From: Xenorhabdus khoisanae
GTDB taxonomy: Bacteria > Pseudomonadota > Gammaproteobacteria > Enterobacterales > Enterobacteriaceae
NCBI RefSeq assembly: GCF_001037465.1
Contig: NZ_LFCV01000090.1
Location: forward strand, 1-53,712
Length of the DNA stretch: 53,712 nucleotides
Reading direction: 5' to 3'
This document shows positions 9,467 to 16,946 of the stretch, piece after piece. Under the pieces are notes generated by a model that worked only from the letters and a program-made list of their open reading frames with translations, ran no database searches and was not told the DNA's origin. The first letter of the stretch is position 1; each line of letters starts with the position of its first letter. Position numbers and translations under genes: made by a program.

Positions 9467-9712
9467 ATGGAACAGATTAACATCTACGATGCGAAAACCA
9501 ACCTATCAAAAATTGTTCAGAAAGTAGCCCGCACTGGAGAGCCAGTTGTGATCGCCAAAAATGGTCATGCACTGGTTAAAGTTGTTGCTTACAGAGAAGA
9601 GAAGCCCAAGAGAAAACTAGGCTTCCTCAAAGGAAAAGGGAGTGTTCCCGCCAATTTTGACGATATGAACAGCGCCGAAATTGTTGATATGTTCGACGGG
9701 AAATGTTCTTAA
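9467..9712 (+). CDS. Phd/YefM-family antitoxin
   Basis: An 81-residue antitoxin of the Phd/YefM fold. The N-terminal MEQINIYDAKTNLSKIVQKV matches the DNA-binding and dimerisation region (the xxAKTxLSxLv pattern), followed by GEPVVIAKNGHALVKVV, the standard beta-hairpin of the family. The C-terminal part should be the flexible toxin-neutralising tail. The start at 9467 follows AGAGGT; an in-frame ATG at 9437 overlaps the candidate operator and gives a non-conserved extension. The stop codon shares one base with the toxin start (TAATG), the usual coupling for such pairs. It probably represses its own promoter. Confidence 0.9.
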   Translation: MEQINIYDAKTNLSKIVQKVARTGEPVVIAKNGHALVKVVAYREEKPKRKLGFLKGKGSVPANFDDMNSAEIVDMFDGKCS

Positions 9713-10119
9713 TGGAACTGCTGCTAGATACCAACATTTTGCTGTTTATGGCATATGAACCGGAAAAACTGAAAACTGATGTTGTTGATCTTCTCGAAGA
9801 TACCAGCAAAACCTTGTGTTTTAGTGCAGCATCTATCTGGGAGGTGGTCATTAAAAGCAATTTAAACAAGCCTGATTTTTCCGTAGATCCCGAACAGTTC
9901 AGGGATGGGCTGTTTGACGCTGGTTTGATTGAAATCCCCATTAAAAGCGATCATACGCTCGTTGTAACCGATTTACCGGAAAAGTTACATTTACATAAAG
10001 ACCCATTTGACCGGTTAATTGTCGCTCAAGCAAAACACAGCAAAATTCCACTCATCACTAGTGATAGCAAACTGATAGATTTTGTCAGTGATTACATCAC
10101 CGTCATCCCTAATAGATAG
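9712..10119 (+). CDS. PIN-domain toxin (VapC-like ribonuclease)
   Basis: A 135-residue PIN-domain protein, the likely ribonuclease toxin partner of the preceding antitoxin. The opening MELLLDTNILLF carries the first catalytic Asp (residue 6). A central Glu lies in SIWEVVIKS, and the C-terminal KDPFDRLIVAQA followed by LITSDSKL carries the remaining acidic and Ser/Asp positions expected for Mg-dependent RNA cleavage. It is full length and all acidic positions appear intact, so it looks active. The start overlaps the antitoxin stop by one base; the alternative ATG three codons upstream is less consistent with family N-termini. PIN toxins of this class typically cut tRNA or rRNA; the target here cannot be read from sequence. 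Confidence 0.9.
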   Translation: MELLLDTNILLFMAYEPEKLKTDVVDLLEDTSKTLCFSAASIWEVVIKSNLNKPDFSVDPEQFRDGLFDAGLIEIPIKSDHTLVVTDLPEKLHLHKDPFDRLIVAQAKHSKIPLITSDSKLIDFVSDYITVIPNR

Positions 10120-10143
10120 TCAAAAAAGACGCTATCTCTCCAA

Positions 10144-10262
10144 GTGGGACCGTGGTCCCACCCTATTCTTCAGTAATCTCACCGCGACCTATTCGTGAAA
10201 TTCTCACGAACTTCCTCATTCAACTACTCTCCCTATAATGAATTCAATGCATTCATTATAGG
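10144..10262. repeat. Three successive inverted repeats between toxin and yhjJ
   Basis: Three separate inverted repeats lie in a 235-base spacer: GTGGGACC/GGTCCCAC with a 2-base loop (10144-10161), TTCGTGA/TCACGAA with a 5-base spacer (10192-10210), and CCTATAATGAAT/ATTCATTATAGG with a 7-base spacer (10232-10262). None is followed by a U run in the toxin direction. The spacer lies between convergent genes, so terminators or a small RNA are possible. Confidence 0.55.
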
Positions 10263-10354
10263 TGTATGATTTTAAATCACAAAGAGCAAATAATAAACAA
10301 TCTGATTTTATAACGTCTAAGCTTCACATGACCGCTTCAAAAGAACCTAATACA

Positions 10355-11794
10355 TCAAGGCTTCTCCGGCAATGGTCCCGGTCTCATAATCTGGTTAAAG
10401 CTATTTTTGAGCTGATTAATATCAACTGTTTCTTCGCCTTTTGGTTGCACCAGAATAAAAGAGATTTCCTGAGACAACATCTCTTTCAGTTTTTTATTCA
10501 GGATCTGTGGTGTCAGTGACGATAAAAATACCTGTCTCAATCTCTGGAATTGCTCAGGGGCGATATCAATCACATTGTTTTGTTGTGACAGCAGGCGTTG
10601 GTTAATCAAAATGTCAGTATCAGTACGCGCATACATCGCAAATAGTTGCTGGAGCTGGGCTTTCTTCTGGGCATAAAGTTCATCAAATTGCCCCTCCGGC
10701 AACCCATTTTCACGCAATAATGACAACTGGGAAGCCAGATAAAGCGTGGATTCCATCAGCTTGTCCGAGGAAGCATCCAGATTTAATGAGCAATTCGCAC
10801 GCTGGTAAATCACCCGGCAATCCAGCCCCAACTTCATGTCATCCTGCTTTTCCTGAAGCCCCAATTGCAGATAATGGTAAAGCGCCTCACGTGCCAGATC
10901 ATTCAGCCAATACTGCATCAGCGTCTGCGAATCGTTAATAGGCAGCCAATTCAGATTCCAGGTTAAAGATAGGCGGTCTTGTTTGATCTTATCACTCACT
11001 ACGCCAATCGTTGCTGCTTTCAGCGGCAGCAGTGTAGGAACAGGAACCGGTGTTTGGCGCTTTCCTTCCAATGGCGAAAATGTCTGGTTAATCCGTTCTG
11101 TCAATAACCGCCTGTCAACATTGCCCGCAATGTACAGCGTCATCGCATCCGGCGTGTACCACTGATGATAGAAGTTTTCGACTTTCTTCACATCAACAGG
11201 CTTGGATATCGGCATCCCGGGATCGTGGTCTATCAGCGTCGAGCCTTGCAGCCGCATACGCCATACCGGATCCTGGACATCAGGTGGAAAAGTTGTAACA
11301 GGATATTCCTCTTCTTTTGTGGCCTGTGCCAATGTTTCCGGTATAAATACAGCACCACCAGCAATATCAGAAAGCCATATCAGCGCATCTTGCAGTAGCT
11401 CAGGGCGGTTATTCGGCAAGCTTAAGCTATAAAGGGTGAAATCGTATGAAACAATGGCAGGAGGGAAAGGGTTTTTGGTGTCAATCGCGTTATGCCAGAG
11501 GTTTTCAAGTTCTTGCGATGATAAATCTTTACTGCTGGACAAAACAACTTTCGGGATCAGGTAGGTATAACCCTGTTGATATTTTTTTTCGACCAATGAA
11601 CCCGTTTTTACCAATAACCGCAACTGTATTCTGTCATTGGGCCGCTGTGGTGTTTGCAGGATTTGCCAGCTAAACCCATTTTCAAGTTTGCCTTGTTGCC
11701 AAGCCGGATCGGGCTGCAAGGTTTCTGCTTGAGCCAAGCAAGTCGTCGCCAGAATTGCGCCACCAATAAGATATCCGATTTTGTTGCCCTGCAT
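10355..11794 (-). CDS. yhjJ: YhjJ, M16 peptidase-like periplasmic protein lacking the zinc motif
   Basis: A 479-residue homologue of E. coli YhjJ (498 residues), an M16 (pitrilysin/insulinase) family protein. A signal peptide (MQGNKIGYLIGGAILATTCLAQA) sends it to the periplasm. Two M16-like domains follow, with shared stretches such as HQWYTPDAMTLYIAGNVD and the C-terminal YARTDTDILINQRL. The HxxEH zinc motif expected in the first domain is absent: the matching place reads QGYTYLIPKVVL, without the motif histidines or glutamate. E. coli YhjJ is also degenerate here, so a non-catalytic role is likely, as in the beta subunits of mitochondrial processing peptidase. The start at 11794 matches the E. 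coli N-terminus; an ATG two codons upstream is the alternative. It lies 87 bases downstream of the truncated hmsP gene on the same strand. Confidence 0.9.
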   Translation of the reverse strand: MQGNKIGYLIGGAILATTCLAQAETLQPDPAWQQGKLENGFSWQILQTPQRPNDRIQLRLLVKTGSLVEKKYQQGYTYLIPKVVLSSSKDLSSQELENLWHNAIDTKNPFPPAIVSYDFTLYSLSLPNNRPELLQDALIWLSDIAGGAVFIPETLAQATKEEEYPVTTFPPDVQDPVWRMRLQGSTLIDHDPGMPISKPVDVKKVENFYHQWYTPDAMTLYIAGNVDRRLLTERINQTFSPLEGKRQTPVPVPTLLPLKAATIGVVSDKIKQDRLSLTWNLNWLPINDSQTLMQYWLNDLAREALYHYLQLGLQEKQDDMKLGLDCRVIYQRANCSLNLDASSDKLMESTLYLASQLSLLRENGLPEGQFDELYAQKKAQLQQLFAMYARTDTDILINQRLLSQQNNVIDIAPEQFQRLRQVFLSSLTPQILNKKLKEMLSQEISFILVQPKGEETVDINQLKNSFNQIMRPGPLPEKP

Positions 11795-11881
11795 TATCAC
11801 TTACCCCTACCTGTTTAGTTTTATCCTTCAAAACCTGAGACAATCAGAAATATCTAGATATTATCACCAAGGATTAGACCA

Positions 11882-12607
11882 TTATTCATCTTGTAAGGTT
11901 TCATTTTGATGGCGTTTCTGCTTATTAACCTGACGATTATAGCCTTTTACCAGTAACCCCAGCTCATCATCCTGATGGCTTTTAGGGCAAGACATAGGCT
12001 CTGGTGGCTGTTCTTCATTCAGTTCCCGCGCAATATAGCGTAGTGGATGGATAATAATGCGGTTCACACACCAGCTTATCGATACTGTAAGAATAAGTGC
12101 GAGCAATAAATAGGTTGTCAACATTAATGCAAGTGTATTCAAAGCAAAACGGTATACTCGGTTGGAATCGACCTGCAAAATGAGATGTCCCTGAGATTCT
12201 GCGGTTTTTGGTGAAACTCCATAAACATATAGCGGGATATTGACCTCAACAGGAATGCCAAAAACCTGCTTTGCCAACTCAGGTATAGGACGATGAGTTG
12301 CAAAATCCAGACTCATCACCCGAACGTTATTAGGTAATACCACATCGGCCCGACCCAGAATGCCTGAGGTCTTTAGCCCAATCAACAATGCTTTTGCTTT
12401 ATTGAGATCTGAACTCAGCAGCGCTTCCGTCAAAGGAGTTTGGATTTGCACAGCCGCGTTATTAAGCTGGCTGATGTAATCATCTTTCCGCTGCTGCAAT
12501 AGGTGAGATAGCTGGATAGTGATGAAAATGGCAATAGTTACCAAAGTGACTCCTGTCACTGCGGCCATTTGTTTAATAGTTAACGAACGTTTGACACGCA
12601 ACTTCAT
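11882..12607 (-). CDS. HmsP/YhjK (PdeK) homologue reduced to its sensor and HAMP region
   Basis: This 241-residue protein matches the N-terminal third of E. coli YhjK/PdeK and Yersinia HmsP, which are about 650-670-residue cyclic-di-GMP phosphodiesterases. Conserved are RSLTIKQMAAVTGVTLV, the periplasmic LGRADVVLPNNVRV, a second membrane segment ending in ISWCVNR, and a HAMP-like linker with HQDDELGLLVKGYNRQ. It then stops after about 14 more residues, and the whole GGDEF and EAL region is missing; yhjJ begins 87 bases later with no remnant between. The frame is clean, so this is a stable truncation rather than a recent frameshift. It cannot make or degrade cyclic-di-GMP. It may be a vestige or a stand-alone membrane sensor. 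The start follows an AGGATA element. Confidence 0.85.
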   Translation of the reverse strand: MKLRVKRSLTIKQMAAVTGVTLVTIAIFITIQLSHLLQQRKDDYISQLNNAAVQIQTPLTEALLSSDLNKAKALLIGLKTSGILGRADVVLPNNVRVMSLDFATHRPIPELAKQVFGIPVEVNIPLYVYGVSPKTAESQGHLILQVDSNRVYRFALNTLALMLTTYLLLALILTVSISWCVNRIIIHPLRYIARELNEEQPPEPMSCPKSHQDDELGLLVKGYNRQVNKQKRHQNETLQDE

Positions 12608-12802
12608 CTTATCCTAACCGATAATTGTGAAAAGACTGGCTAGTACACCTTAATAATGTGACTGAGTATACTTGATTTTACTTGCGGTCGTCTTATTTTG
12701 ATGAATTCAAAGTAGAAAATGACCGGGATATAACGATTGTGCTCTTTCATGTAATTACATAACGTACTGCTATGTTTACACGTTATACCACGGTCTGGTC
12801 AA
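12608..12802. promoter_or_regulatory. Spacer between dppF and the truncated hmsP gene
   Basis: About 195 bases. It contains a perfect 12-bp palindrome ATGTAATTACAT (12749-12760) followed by AACGT...ACGTT arms. It could hold the promoter of the truncated hmsP gene; no T-tailed terminator for dppF is evident. Confidence 0.35.
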
Positions 12803-13879
12803 TTAGGCGGATGGTTTTTCATCCTGTTCGACTGCGAAACACGCGATCAGTTGTTCGCCATATTGCTTTAACTTAGGCTGGAATTGGTGACATGAGCTAA
12901 ATGCACGACGGCAACGGGCCGCAAACGCACACCCCGGAGGTGGATTCATCGGGCTGGGTAATTCTCCCGTCAGCTTAATACGCTCACGACGCAATTCAGG
13001 GTTCAGGCGAGGCGTTGCAGACAACAACGCCTGTGTATAAGGATGGCGCGGATTATTGAAAATCATATGCTTACTGCCTTTTTCAACGCAGCGCCCCAAA
13101 TACATGACCATCACTTCATCTGCAATATGCTCAACGACCGAAAGATCGTGGGATATAAAAACGTAAGATAATCCCAAATCCTGCTGCAAGTCCATCATCA
13201 AGTTTAAAACCTGTGCCCTCACCGAAACATCCAGCGCAGAAACGGGTTCATCCGCAATCACAACATCAGGGTTTAACATCAACCCACGAGCAATAGCAAT
13301 CCGTTGACGCTGCCCACCCGAAAACATATGGGGATAACGCGAATAATGTTCATGCTTCAACCCCACTTTATCCATCATTTGCAAGACTTTTTCCTTGCGA
13401 TCAGATGCCGTAAGCGAGGTATTAATCTGCAACGGTTCCTCCAGAATCTGACCCACTTTTTTACGGGGATTCAAGGAGGCATAAGGGTTTTGGAATACGA
13501 TTTGGATTTTCTGGCGACGCAGTTTCTCTGCTTCTTTATTTGGCACTAATAGATCCTGCCCCAGATAATAAAGCTCCCCATCGGTCGGTTTTTCAATCAT
13601 GGTCAGTAAGCGACCCAGCGTGGATTTTCCACATCCTGACTCCCCGACAACGGCCAGCGTTTTGCCTTTCTCCAGCTCAAATGAAACACCATCCAATGCC
13701 TTAACCATGCGCTCAGGTGAGAATAAGCCCGTTTTCACCGGATAATATTTCTTCAACTCAGTGGCTTTCAGCAAAGGCACTGTCATTGTTTCCCGTACAT
13801 GATTTGCTTGTACATGGTTTCCATCTACGAGGTTTTCATCTACGAGGTTTTCATCTATATAGTTTTGTTGGACACTCAT
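12803..13879 (-). CDS. dppF: Dipeptide ABC transporter ATPase DppF
   Basis: A 358-residue ATPase, the second nucleotide-binding subunit of the dipeptide importer. It has the Walker [10 protein letters not shown], the Q-loop at VFQNPYASL, the signature SGGQRQR, the Walker [13 protein letters not shown] and the H-loop ISHDLSVV. The C-terminal oligopeptide/dipeptide transporter region carries the Cys-rich [14 protein letters not shown], which in this family can bind an iron-sulphur cluster. E. coli DppF has 334 residues; the extra length here is at the N-terminus and consists of pentapeptide repeats encoded by a 15-bp tandem repeat (see separate entry). Its ATG overlaps the dppD stop by 4 bases (ATGA), so translation is probably coupled. 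It is the last gene of the operon. Confidence 0.96.
   Translation of the reverse strand: MSVQQNYIDENLVDENLVDGNHVQANHVRETMTVPLLKATELKKYYPVKTGLFSPERMVKALDGVSFELEKGKTLAVVGESGCGKSTLGRLLTMIEKPTDGELYYLGQDLLVPNKEAEKLRRQKIQIVFQNPYASLNPRKKVGQILEEPLQINTSLTASDRKEKVLQMMDKVGLKHEHYSRYPHMFSGGQRQRIAIARGLMLNPDVVIADEPVSALDVSVRAQVLNLMMDLQQDLGLSYVFISHDLSVVEHIADEVMVMYLGRCVEKGSKHMIFNNPRHPYTQALLSATPRLNPELRRERIKLTGELPSPMNPPPGCAFAARCRRAFSSCHQFQPKLKQYGEQLIACFAVEQDEKPSA
13781..13870 (-). repeat. 15-bp tandem repeat encoding pentapeptides at the DppF N-terminus
   Basis: Six successive 15-bp units encode [25 protein letters not shown] and RETMT. Two units are identical and the others are diverged. The unit length keeps the frame, so copy number changes would alter only the length of the DppF N-terminal tail. 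E. coli DppF lacks this stretch. Confidence 0.8.
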
Positions 13880-14856
13880 ACTGTCGGCCTCCCCCCATCA
13901 TCCAGCGGCATATGGCATTTAACCTGACGACTCCCCACTGATTTCAATGGAGGTTCCTCCTTATGGCAATGTTCATTGGCATAAGGACAACGAGGATTAA
14001 GCAGACATCCTGTTGGGCGATCATATTTTCCGGGAACAACACCGGGCAACGATGCCAAGCGGGATTTATCCACCGCAAATTCCGGCAATGCCCGCAGTAA
14101 TGCCTGTGTATAAGGATGGCGCGGCGCGCGGAAGATTTCCGTTGCTTTGCCAATTTCAACGACCTGACCGGCATACATCACAATGATATGGTGAGCTGCT
14201 TCTGCGACTAACGCCAAATCATGCGTGATCAAAAGTAATGCCATGTTTTCCTGCCGCTGCAACTCCAGCAGCAATTCGATGATTTGCGCCTGAATCGTGA
14301 CATCCAGTGCCGTTGTAGGTTCATCGGCAATCAGGAGTTTCGGACGGCAGGCGATAGCCATGGCTATCATCACGCGCTGGCTCATCCCGCCCGACAATTG
14401 GTGTGGATAAACTTCCAGACGGGAAGCCGGATCGGGAATACCCACTTGTGTCAATAAATCGATTGCCCGCTGATGCCGGGTTTTTCGATTACCGCCCTGA
14501 TGTACTTTCAGCGCTTCCATAATCTGATAGCCGACGGTGTAGCACGGGTTAAGGCTGGTCATGGGATCTTGGAAAATCATCGCCACTTCCGCCCCCACCA
14601 ACTGGCGGCGCTCTCTTTCTGAGATTTTAGTCAGATCACGACCATTGAATTCCATTTTCTTAGCCATGACCCTACCCGGATAATCAATCAGCCCCATAAT
14701 TGCCAATGAACTGACTGACTTACCTGAACCTGATTCCCCTACAATCCCGACAACCTCTCCCTGCTCGACACTGTAGCTGATACGGTCAACGGCGCGGAAA
14801 GGCGCATCTTCATCCCCGAAGTGCACCGATAATTGGTCTACATTCAACAATGCCAT
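13876..14856 (-). CDS. dppD: Dipeptide ABC transporter ATPase DppD
   Basis: A 326-residue ATPase (327 in E. coli), partner of DppF in powering dipeptide uptake. Walker [12 protein letters not shown]-loop [12 protein letters not shown], signature LSGGMSQR, Walker [12 protein letters not shown] and the H-loop LITHDLALV are all present. The C-terminal [14 protein letters not shown] has the cysteines typical of this subfamily. It starts 12 bases after dppC and overlaps dppF by 4 bases, as part of a tightly packed operon. No abnormality seen. Confidence 0.96.
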   Translation of the reverse strand: MALLNVDQLSVHFGDEDAPFRAVDRISYSVEQGEVVGIVGESGSGKSVSSLAIMGLIDYPGRVMAKKMEFNGRDLTKISERERRQLVGAEVAMIFQDPMTSLNPCYTVGYQIMEALKVHQGGNRKTRHQRAIDLLTQVGIPDPASRLEVYPHQLSGGMSQRVMIAMAIACRPKLLIADEPTTALDVTIQAQIIELLLELQRQENMALLLITHDLALVAEAAHHIIVMYAGQVVEIGKATEIFRAPRHPYTQALLRALPEFAVDKSRLASLPGVVPGKYDRPTGCLLNPRCPYANEHCHKEEPPLKSVGSRQVKCHMPLDDGGRPTV

Positions 14857-14868
14857 TTCACAATACCC

Positions 14869-15771
14869 CTACTGCTTGAGCTTAGGATCGAGTGCGTCAC
14901 GCAACCCGTCTCCCATCAGGTTAAACGCCAGTACCGTCAATAGAATTGCCACCCCCGGAAAGGTCACAACCCACCATGCACTCTGGGCAAATTGCAAAAC
15001 ATCCGCCAACATGGTTCCCCATTCTGGCGTTGGTGGCTGTGCCCCCATCCCCAGAAATCCTAAGGCGGCCATATCGAGAATGGCGTTTGAAAACCCTAAT
15101 GACGCCTGCACAATTAACGGTGCAAGGCAGTTTGGCAGGATATTGATGAACATCTGTCGCATGGCTCCCGCGCCAGCCACTTGAGAGGCCGTCACGTAAT
15201 CGCGGTTGACTTCAACCAACACGGCTGCCCTCGTTAGGCGGATATAATGAGGCAAGGCGACAAAAGTCAGAGCCAGTGACGCATTAACAATGGATGGGCC
15301 AAAGATCGCAACCAATACTAATGCCAGCAACAGGCTTGGCAAAGCCAGCATAATATCGACGATACGCATGATAATGGTATCCACAATACCGCCGAAATAC
15401 CCCGCCAGCACTCCCAGCGTAATCCCCATCAGCAATGACATTACTACGACCAGACAGCCCACCAGCAATGAGAGCCGTGAGCCATACATCAGGCGGGATA
15501 AAATGTCGCGTCCAACATCATCGGTACCGAGGATAAAATGCCAGCTTCCACCTTCCTGCCATACCGGCGGGGTCAGTAAAGCGTCACGAAACTGTTCTGC
15601 CGGGCCGTGTGGTGCCAATATTCCCGCCAACAATGCAACCAGCAACATCAGGACAACATAGACAAGGCCAACCACTGCACCTTTATTACGTTTAAAGTAA
15701 TGCCAGAACTCCTGCATCGGCGTCATCAATTTTGGCGCACCCGATACCACTGTCTCAGTTGTTTGAGTCAT
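14869..15771 (-). CDS. dppC: Dipeptide ABC transporter permease DppC
   Basis: A 300-residue inner-membrane permease of the BPD_transp_1 family, pairing with DppB to form the dipeptide channel. An N-terminal cytoplasmic segment (MQEFWHYFKRNKGAVVGLVY) leads into the first membrane helix, and the ATPase-docking EAA loop region surrounds ASQVAGAGAMRQMFINILPN. The open frame reaches 15831 inside dppB, but the AAGGAG ribosome site points to the tandem ATGs at 15774 and 15771; the second has the better spacing (6 bases), and its product begins MTQTTE. It lies 10 bases after dppB and 12 before dppD. Confidence 0.95.
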   Translation of the reverse strand: MTQTTETVVSGAPKLMTPMQEFWHYFKRNKGAVVGLVYVVLMLLVALLAGILAPHGPAEQFRDALLTPPVWQEGGSWHFILGTDDVGRDILSRLMYGSRLSLLVGCLVVVMSLLMGITLGVLAGYFGGIVDTIIMRIVDIMLALPSLLLALVLVAIFGPSIVNASLALTFVALPHYIRLTRAAVLVEVNRDYVTASQVAGAGAMRQMFINILPNCLAPLIVQASLGFSNAILDMAALGFLGMGAQPPTPEWGTMLADVLQFAQSAWWVVTFPGVAILLTVLAFNLMGDGLRDALDPKLKQ

Positions 15772-15781
15772 CATGTGCTCC

Positions 15782-16801
15782 TTATTTATTATGACGAATA
15801 CGCGGATTGACGACGCCATACAGCAAATCAACCACCAGGTTGACCAGAATGATCATCGTCGCAGCCAGCAATACTCCACCCTGCACCACCGGATAGTCAC
15901 GACGCTGCAAAGCATCAATCAGCCAGCGTCCCAATCCCGGCCACGAAAAAATAGTTTCGGTCAGAATTGCCCCCGCCAGCATAATGCCCACTTGCAGGCC
16001 GATTACCGTCACCACCGGTAACAACGCGTTACGCAACGCATGAACGATAATGACACGGATACGACTCAAACCTTTTGCACGAGCGGTACGGATATAATCT
16101 TCACCCAACACTTCCAGCATGGAGGAACGGGTCATACGCACAATCACCGCCAACGGGATCGTCCCCAGCACAATCGCCGGCAGAACCATATGCATCACGG
16201 CATCAACAAAGTCCCCTTCTTCTCCCCAAATCAGCGTATCAATCAGCATAAATCCCGTCAGGGGATTGCTGTCATCAAGAAATACGCTATCGCTTATTCG
16301 GCCGGAAACAGGGGTGAGATCCCACTGGACGGAAACCAACATAATCAGCATGATCCCCCACCAGAAAATTGGCATGGAGTAACCAGTCAGAGACAGACCA
16401 ATCGCGGTGTGATCAAAAACAGAACCCCGTTTGACCGCCGCCAATACCCCGACAGGAATACCCACGGAGATGGCAAATAGCATGGCACAGAATCCCAATT
16501 CGAAAGTCGCTTTAAACCGTGGAACAAATTCATCCCACACCGGAATGCGACTTTTCAGGGAAATGCCCAAATCACCATGCAGTACGCCATTGATATAATG
16601 AAGATATTGTTCCCAGAGAGGTTTATCCAACCCCATTTCAGCCATTAATTGGGCGTGTCGCTCAGCAGACATACCGCGTTCTCCCGCCATAATCAGCACG
16701 GGATCACCGGGAATCATATGCACGAAAGCGAACGTCAGCAGCGTAATACCAATAAACGTCGGGATCACTAATCCCAAACGTCGGAGGATAAATTGCAGCA
16801 T
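15782..16801 (-). CDS. dppB: Dipeptide ABC transporter permease DppB
   Basis: A 339-residue permease, the same length as E. coli DppB and very similar throughout, starting MLQFILRRLGLVIPTFIGIT. The first helix is followed by a large periplasmic segment typical of DppB/OppB proteins, and the EAA docking loop is around EDYIRTARAKGLSRIRVIIV. It forms the membrane channel with DppC. It starts 145 bases after dppA; a hairpin in that gap separates the abundant binding protein message from the permease message. Confidence 0.96.
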   Translation of the reverse strand: MLQFILRRLGLVIPTFIGITLLTFAFVHMIPGDPVLIMAGERGMSAERHAQLMAEMGLDKPLWEQYLHYINGVLHGDLGISLKSRIPVWDEFVPRFKATFELGFCAMLFAISVGIPVGVLAAVKRGSVFDHTAIGLSLTGYSMPIFWWGIMLIMLVSVQWDLTPVSGRISDSVFLDDSNPLTGFMLIDTLIWGEEGDFVDAVMHMVLPAIVLGTIPLAVIVRMTRSSMLEVLGEDYIRTARAKGLSRIRVIIVHALRNALLPVVTVIGLQVGIMLAGAILTETIFSWPGLGRWLIDALQRRDYPVVQGGVLLAATMIILVNLVVDLLYGVVNPRIRHNK

Positions 16802-16888
16802 ATCCTGAATTCTCTTTTTAAATACCAGTTACGGCTCTTCAGGCCGCTTGGTGTGATACACGTGTTTACTTGCCCATCAGAGAAGCAA

Positions 16889-16921
16889 AACCATCCCCGC
16901 AGAAAAATCTGGGGGATGGTT
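16889..16921 (-). terminator. Hairpin between dppA and dppB
   Basis: A perfect 10-bp GC-rich stem (AACCATCCCC / GGGGATGGTT) with a 13-base loop lies 25 bases after the dppA stop, followed on the minus strand by TTTTGCTT. It fits a partial terminator or 3' stabiliser that keeps dppA message in excess over the downstream genes. Confidence 0.7.
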
Positions 16922-16946
16922 AATCACAACAGCTCAATAGCAAGAA

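Noticed and set aside
10262..10519. An 85-codon plus-strand frame starting inside the 12-bp inverted repeat
   Set aside because: It overlaps the C-terminal coding region of yhjJ in antisense and resembles nothing; a shadow frame.
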